Positions 6,040 to 7,656 of a stretch of DNA of 7,656 bases are shown piece by piece (the stretch's first letter is position 1; every line of letters starts with the position of its first letter). The stretch comes from Paracoccaceae bacterium (GTDB lineage Bacteria > Pseudomonadota > Alphaproteobacteria > Rhodobacterales > Rhodobacteraceae): positions 1-7,656 of the forward strand of contig JALSHL010000325.1 in assembly GCA_026982255.1 (NCBI GenBank). Direction: 5' to 3'. The notes below the pieces were generated by a model. That model had not been told where the DNA came from. It was given only the letters and a program-made list of their open reading frames with translations, and made no database searches. The position numbers were made by a program, and so were the translations under genes.

Positions 6040-6693
6040 ATGAAACACGCCACACCCTTGCCCAGCTATCTGACCAAGCGTTATCGCGGGTGGAAAGCAA
6101 CCCAGTTCGAGGAAAATAAGGCGTGGTATGCGCGTCTCGCGGACGAGGGCCAGCGTCCGCGCGCGATGATCATCTCCTGTTGTGACAGCCGTGTGCATGT
6201 TACCGCGATTTTCGGCGCGGAAACCGGCGAGTTTTTTATCCACCGCAATATCGCCAACCTGATCCCGCCACACAAACCGGATGCGGAGCCGCACGGGACC
6301 TCGGCCGCGATCGAATACGCGGTGAAGTTCCTGAAGGTCTCGAACCTGCTGGTGGTTGGTCATTCCGATTGCGGCGGCGTTCACGGCTATATGGACCTGT
6401 GCAGCGGCAACGCGCCCGATCTGGCCGAGCCCTCCAGTTTTATCGGTCACTGGATCGACATTCTGAAACCGGCTTACGAGGCGTTGGACGATTTCGAGGG
6501 CACCGAGGCCGAAAAGCTGTCGGCGTTGGAAAAAGAGGGTGTGAAGGTCGGTCTGGAAAACCTGATGACCTTTCCTTTCGTGCGGGATGCGGTCGAGTCG
6601 GGAACTCTGGCCATCCACGGTGTCTGGAATGACATCCGCGATGGCCATCTGGAATTCTACAACCCGGAGATCGACGATTTCGAGCCGGTTTAG
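6040..6693 (+). CDS. Beta-class carbonic anhydrase
   Basis: A 217-residue zinc enzyme that interconverts carbon dioxide and bicarbonate in the cytoplasm, full length for a beta-class enzyme. The zinc site is complete: C47 with the D49-R51 pair in CCDSR (47-51), and H108 and C111 in GHSDCGG (107-113). The HRNIANL block (68-74) and the HGTSAAIEYAV stretch (85-95), both typical of the family, lie between them. The C-terminal part has the usual helix and GVWNDIRDG strand (194-202). Bicarbonate is the substrate of acetyl-CoA carboxylase and other carboxylases, so the enzyme probably serves general metabolism; no transporter or carboxysome gene is nearby. The gene stands alone on the plus strand, divergent from the small helical protein, and its stop overlaps the stop of the DUF4139 gene. 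The start is ATG 6040 or the adjacent ATG 6037. Confidence 0.97.
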   Translation: MKHATPLPSYLTKRYRGWKATQFEENKAWYARLADEGQRPRAMIISCCDSRVHVTAIFGAETGEFFIHRNIANLIPPHKPDAEPHGTSAAIEYAVKFLKVSNLLVVGHSDCGGVHGYMDLCSGNAPDLAEPSSFIGHWIDILKPAYEALDDFEGTEAEKLSALEKEGVKVGLENLMTFPFVRDAVESGTLAIHGVWNDIRDGHLEFYNPEIDDFEPV

Positions 6694-7656
6694 TATTCCG
6701 GCTCCAACCCCATCTCCTTGTTTTCGGGCCATTTGAGTTTGTAGGAAAGTGTCACGGTTCTGTCGGCGCCGGCGGGCAGTGTGAAGCGCCATGCGTATAC
6801 GCCACGTTTTCCGTCCACATCCTTTTCGTCCGGAGCGGGTTTGGCGGTAGCCGTGATTTCCAGATTTTCCTCTTCGGAAAACGGCACACGGTCCAGCAGC
6901 ACTACATTCCAGTCGCGCGAGGTGGCATTGTCCACCAGCAGCTTGTATTGCTCGACCTTGTCATTGGAGGATGACAGAAGCCCGCTCTCGCCGCTTTCGC
7001 GCAACAGCGTCACCCGCTTGGTGGTCAGTCCGTCGATGGCTCCGAAGGCCAGCTCGGCCGATTGCCCCGCCGCGATCATATCGAAGCTGCTGCCGGTGCC
7101 GACAAAAGCCCCGTCACGATAAAAGCTTGCCTTGCCGGGCAGATAGGGCGATGCGGAGTCGTTCCTGAATCCGGCAAACAGAAACACGTTTTCGTCCAGC
7201 AGCGGCACGGCCTGTGCGGTCAGTTTTACCGGCAGGTTTTGCGTGTCGATACTGAACAGGCCTTCCTGGTTGTCCCCTTCCAGTCGCACCGGTTTTGGTA
7301 GGACATAGGTCGCGGTCAGCCCCTGCATTTCGATCGTTGCCGAGGCCATATCCGCCTTCATTTCAATCAGCGGAGCGGGGGCGGCCATCATTTCGGCAGT
7401 CGGCATAGTGCTGCGGGCAAGGCCGACCGGAGCCGGATCGTATAGATAAGCCCGTTCTGCCGGCAGATCTCCCGGCGCCAATTGCATATGCGGTCGCGCA
7501 GTGGACAGGGTAATCGCCACGTTGTTCCACAATTCGCCGGTGCCCTGCGATATTACCGCTTTGCGTTCCATGCGCAATCTGGCGGAGTCCGTATCCAGAA
7601 ACAGCTCGTAAACCGGCGTCCAGTGAGCCTCGTCTATCTGGTAGCTGATCCCGAGT
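6690..7656 (-). CDS. DUF4139 domain-containing protein, C-terminal part (start outside window)
   Basis: The last 321 codons of a longer gene; the frame stays open to the right edge of the window, so the N-terminus is missing. A TTG at 7577 can be read as a start but is not real, because the residues before it (GISYQIDEAHWTPVYELFLD) are typical of the domain. The part seen matches the DUF4139 beta-rich domain: the SYQ-WTPVYEL opening, LSTARP, PGKASFYRDGAFVG, a FGAIDGLTTKR-type strand, and a final GVYAWRFTLPAG with a KLKWPENK end. Such proteins usually run to 500-600 residues, carry a DUF4140 domain and a coiled coil ahead of this one, and often an N-terminal signal peptide. Some are called mucoidy inhibitor MuiA-like. 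The molecular function is unknown. The stop (TAA) overlaps that of the carbonic anhydrase gene. Confidence 0.9.
   Translation of the reverse strand, partial: LGISYQIDEAHWTPVYELFLDTDSARLRMERKAVISQGTGELWNNVAITLSTARPHMQLAPGDLPAERAYLYDPAPVGLARSTMPTAEMMAAPAPLIEMKADMASATIEMQGLTATYVLPKPVRLEGDNQEGLFSIDTQNLPVKLTAQAVPLLDENVFLFAGFRNDSASPYLPGKASFYRDGAFVGTGSSFDMIAAGQSAELAFGAIDGLTTKRVTLLRESGESGLLSSSNDKVEQYKLLVDNATSRDWNVVLLDRVPFSEEENLEITATAKPAPDEKDVDGKRGVYAWRFTLPAGADRTVTLSYKLKWPENKEMGLEPEY

Overview
The window looks like ordinary chromosomal sequence from a GC-rich alphaproteobacterium, most likely a Rhodobacterales (Roseobacter-type) species. This rests on high GC, very tight gene packing, the accD-folC pair, and the sequence style of the carbonic anhydrase, the M17 aminopeptidase and the DUF4139 protein. 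The lineage is inferred from recall, not from a search. No mobile element, CRISPR array, tRNA, rRNA or prophage signal was seen.

Layout. (1) 1-135 is the upstream region of the first gene, with a 13-bp palindrome and a longer inverted repeat. (2) 136-3288, plus strand: a CPBP-family intramembrane protease, then accD (acetyl-CoA carboxylase beta subunit) and folC (dihydrofolate/folylpolyglutamate synthase), the last two overlapping by four bases. (3) 3285-5908, minus strand: read in transcription order, a small helical protein of unknown function that resembles an Hpt domain, an M17 leucyl aminopeptidase-family protein and a cytoplasmic NlpC/P60 (C40) peptidase, the last two also overlapping by four bases. 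(4) 5909-6039 is a divergent intergenic region. (5) 6040-6693, plus strand: a beta-class carbonic anhydrase. (6) 6690 to the right edge, minus strand: the C-terminal part of a DUF4139-domain protein whose start lies outside the window.

How the genes fit together. AccD and FolC are housekeeping enzymes of fatty acid and folate metabolism; carbonic anhydrase can supply the bicarbonate that acetyl-CoA carboxylase uses, but the two are not in one transcription unit. The aminopeptidase and the NlpC/P60 enzyme are translationally coupled, and neither has a signal peptide, so they may process peptides in the cytoplasm, possibly peptides recovered from the cell wall.

No clearly new system is visible. 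The points most worth a second look are the Hpt-like protein whose phospho-acceptor motif appears degenerate, the aminopeptidase-NlpC/P60 pair, the four-base overlaps at four gene junctions (two of them convergent stop codons), and a local excess of GANTC sites in the intergenic DNA.
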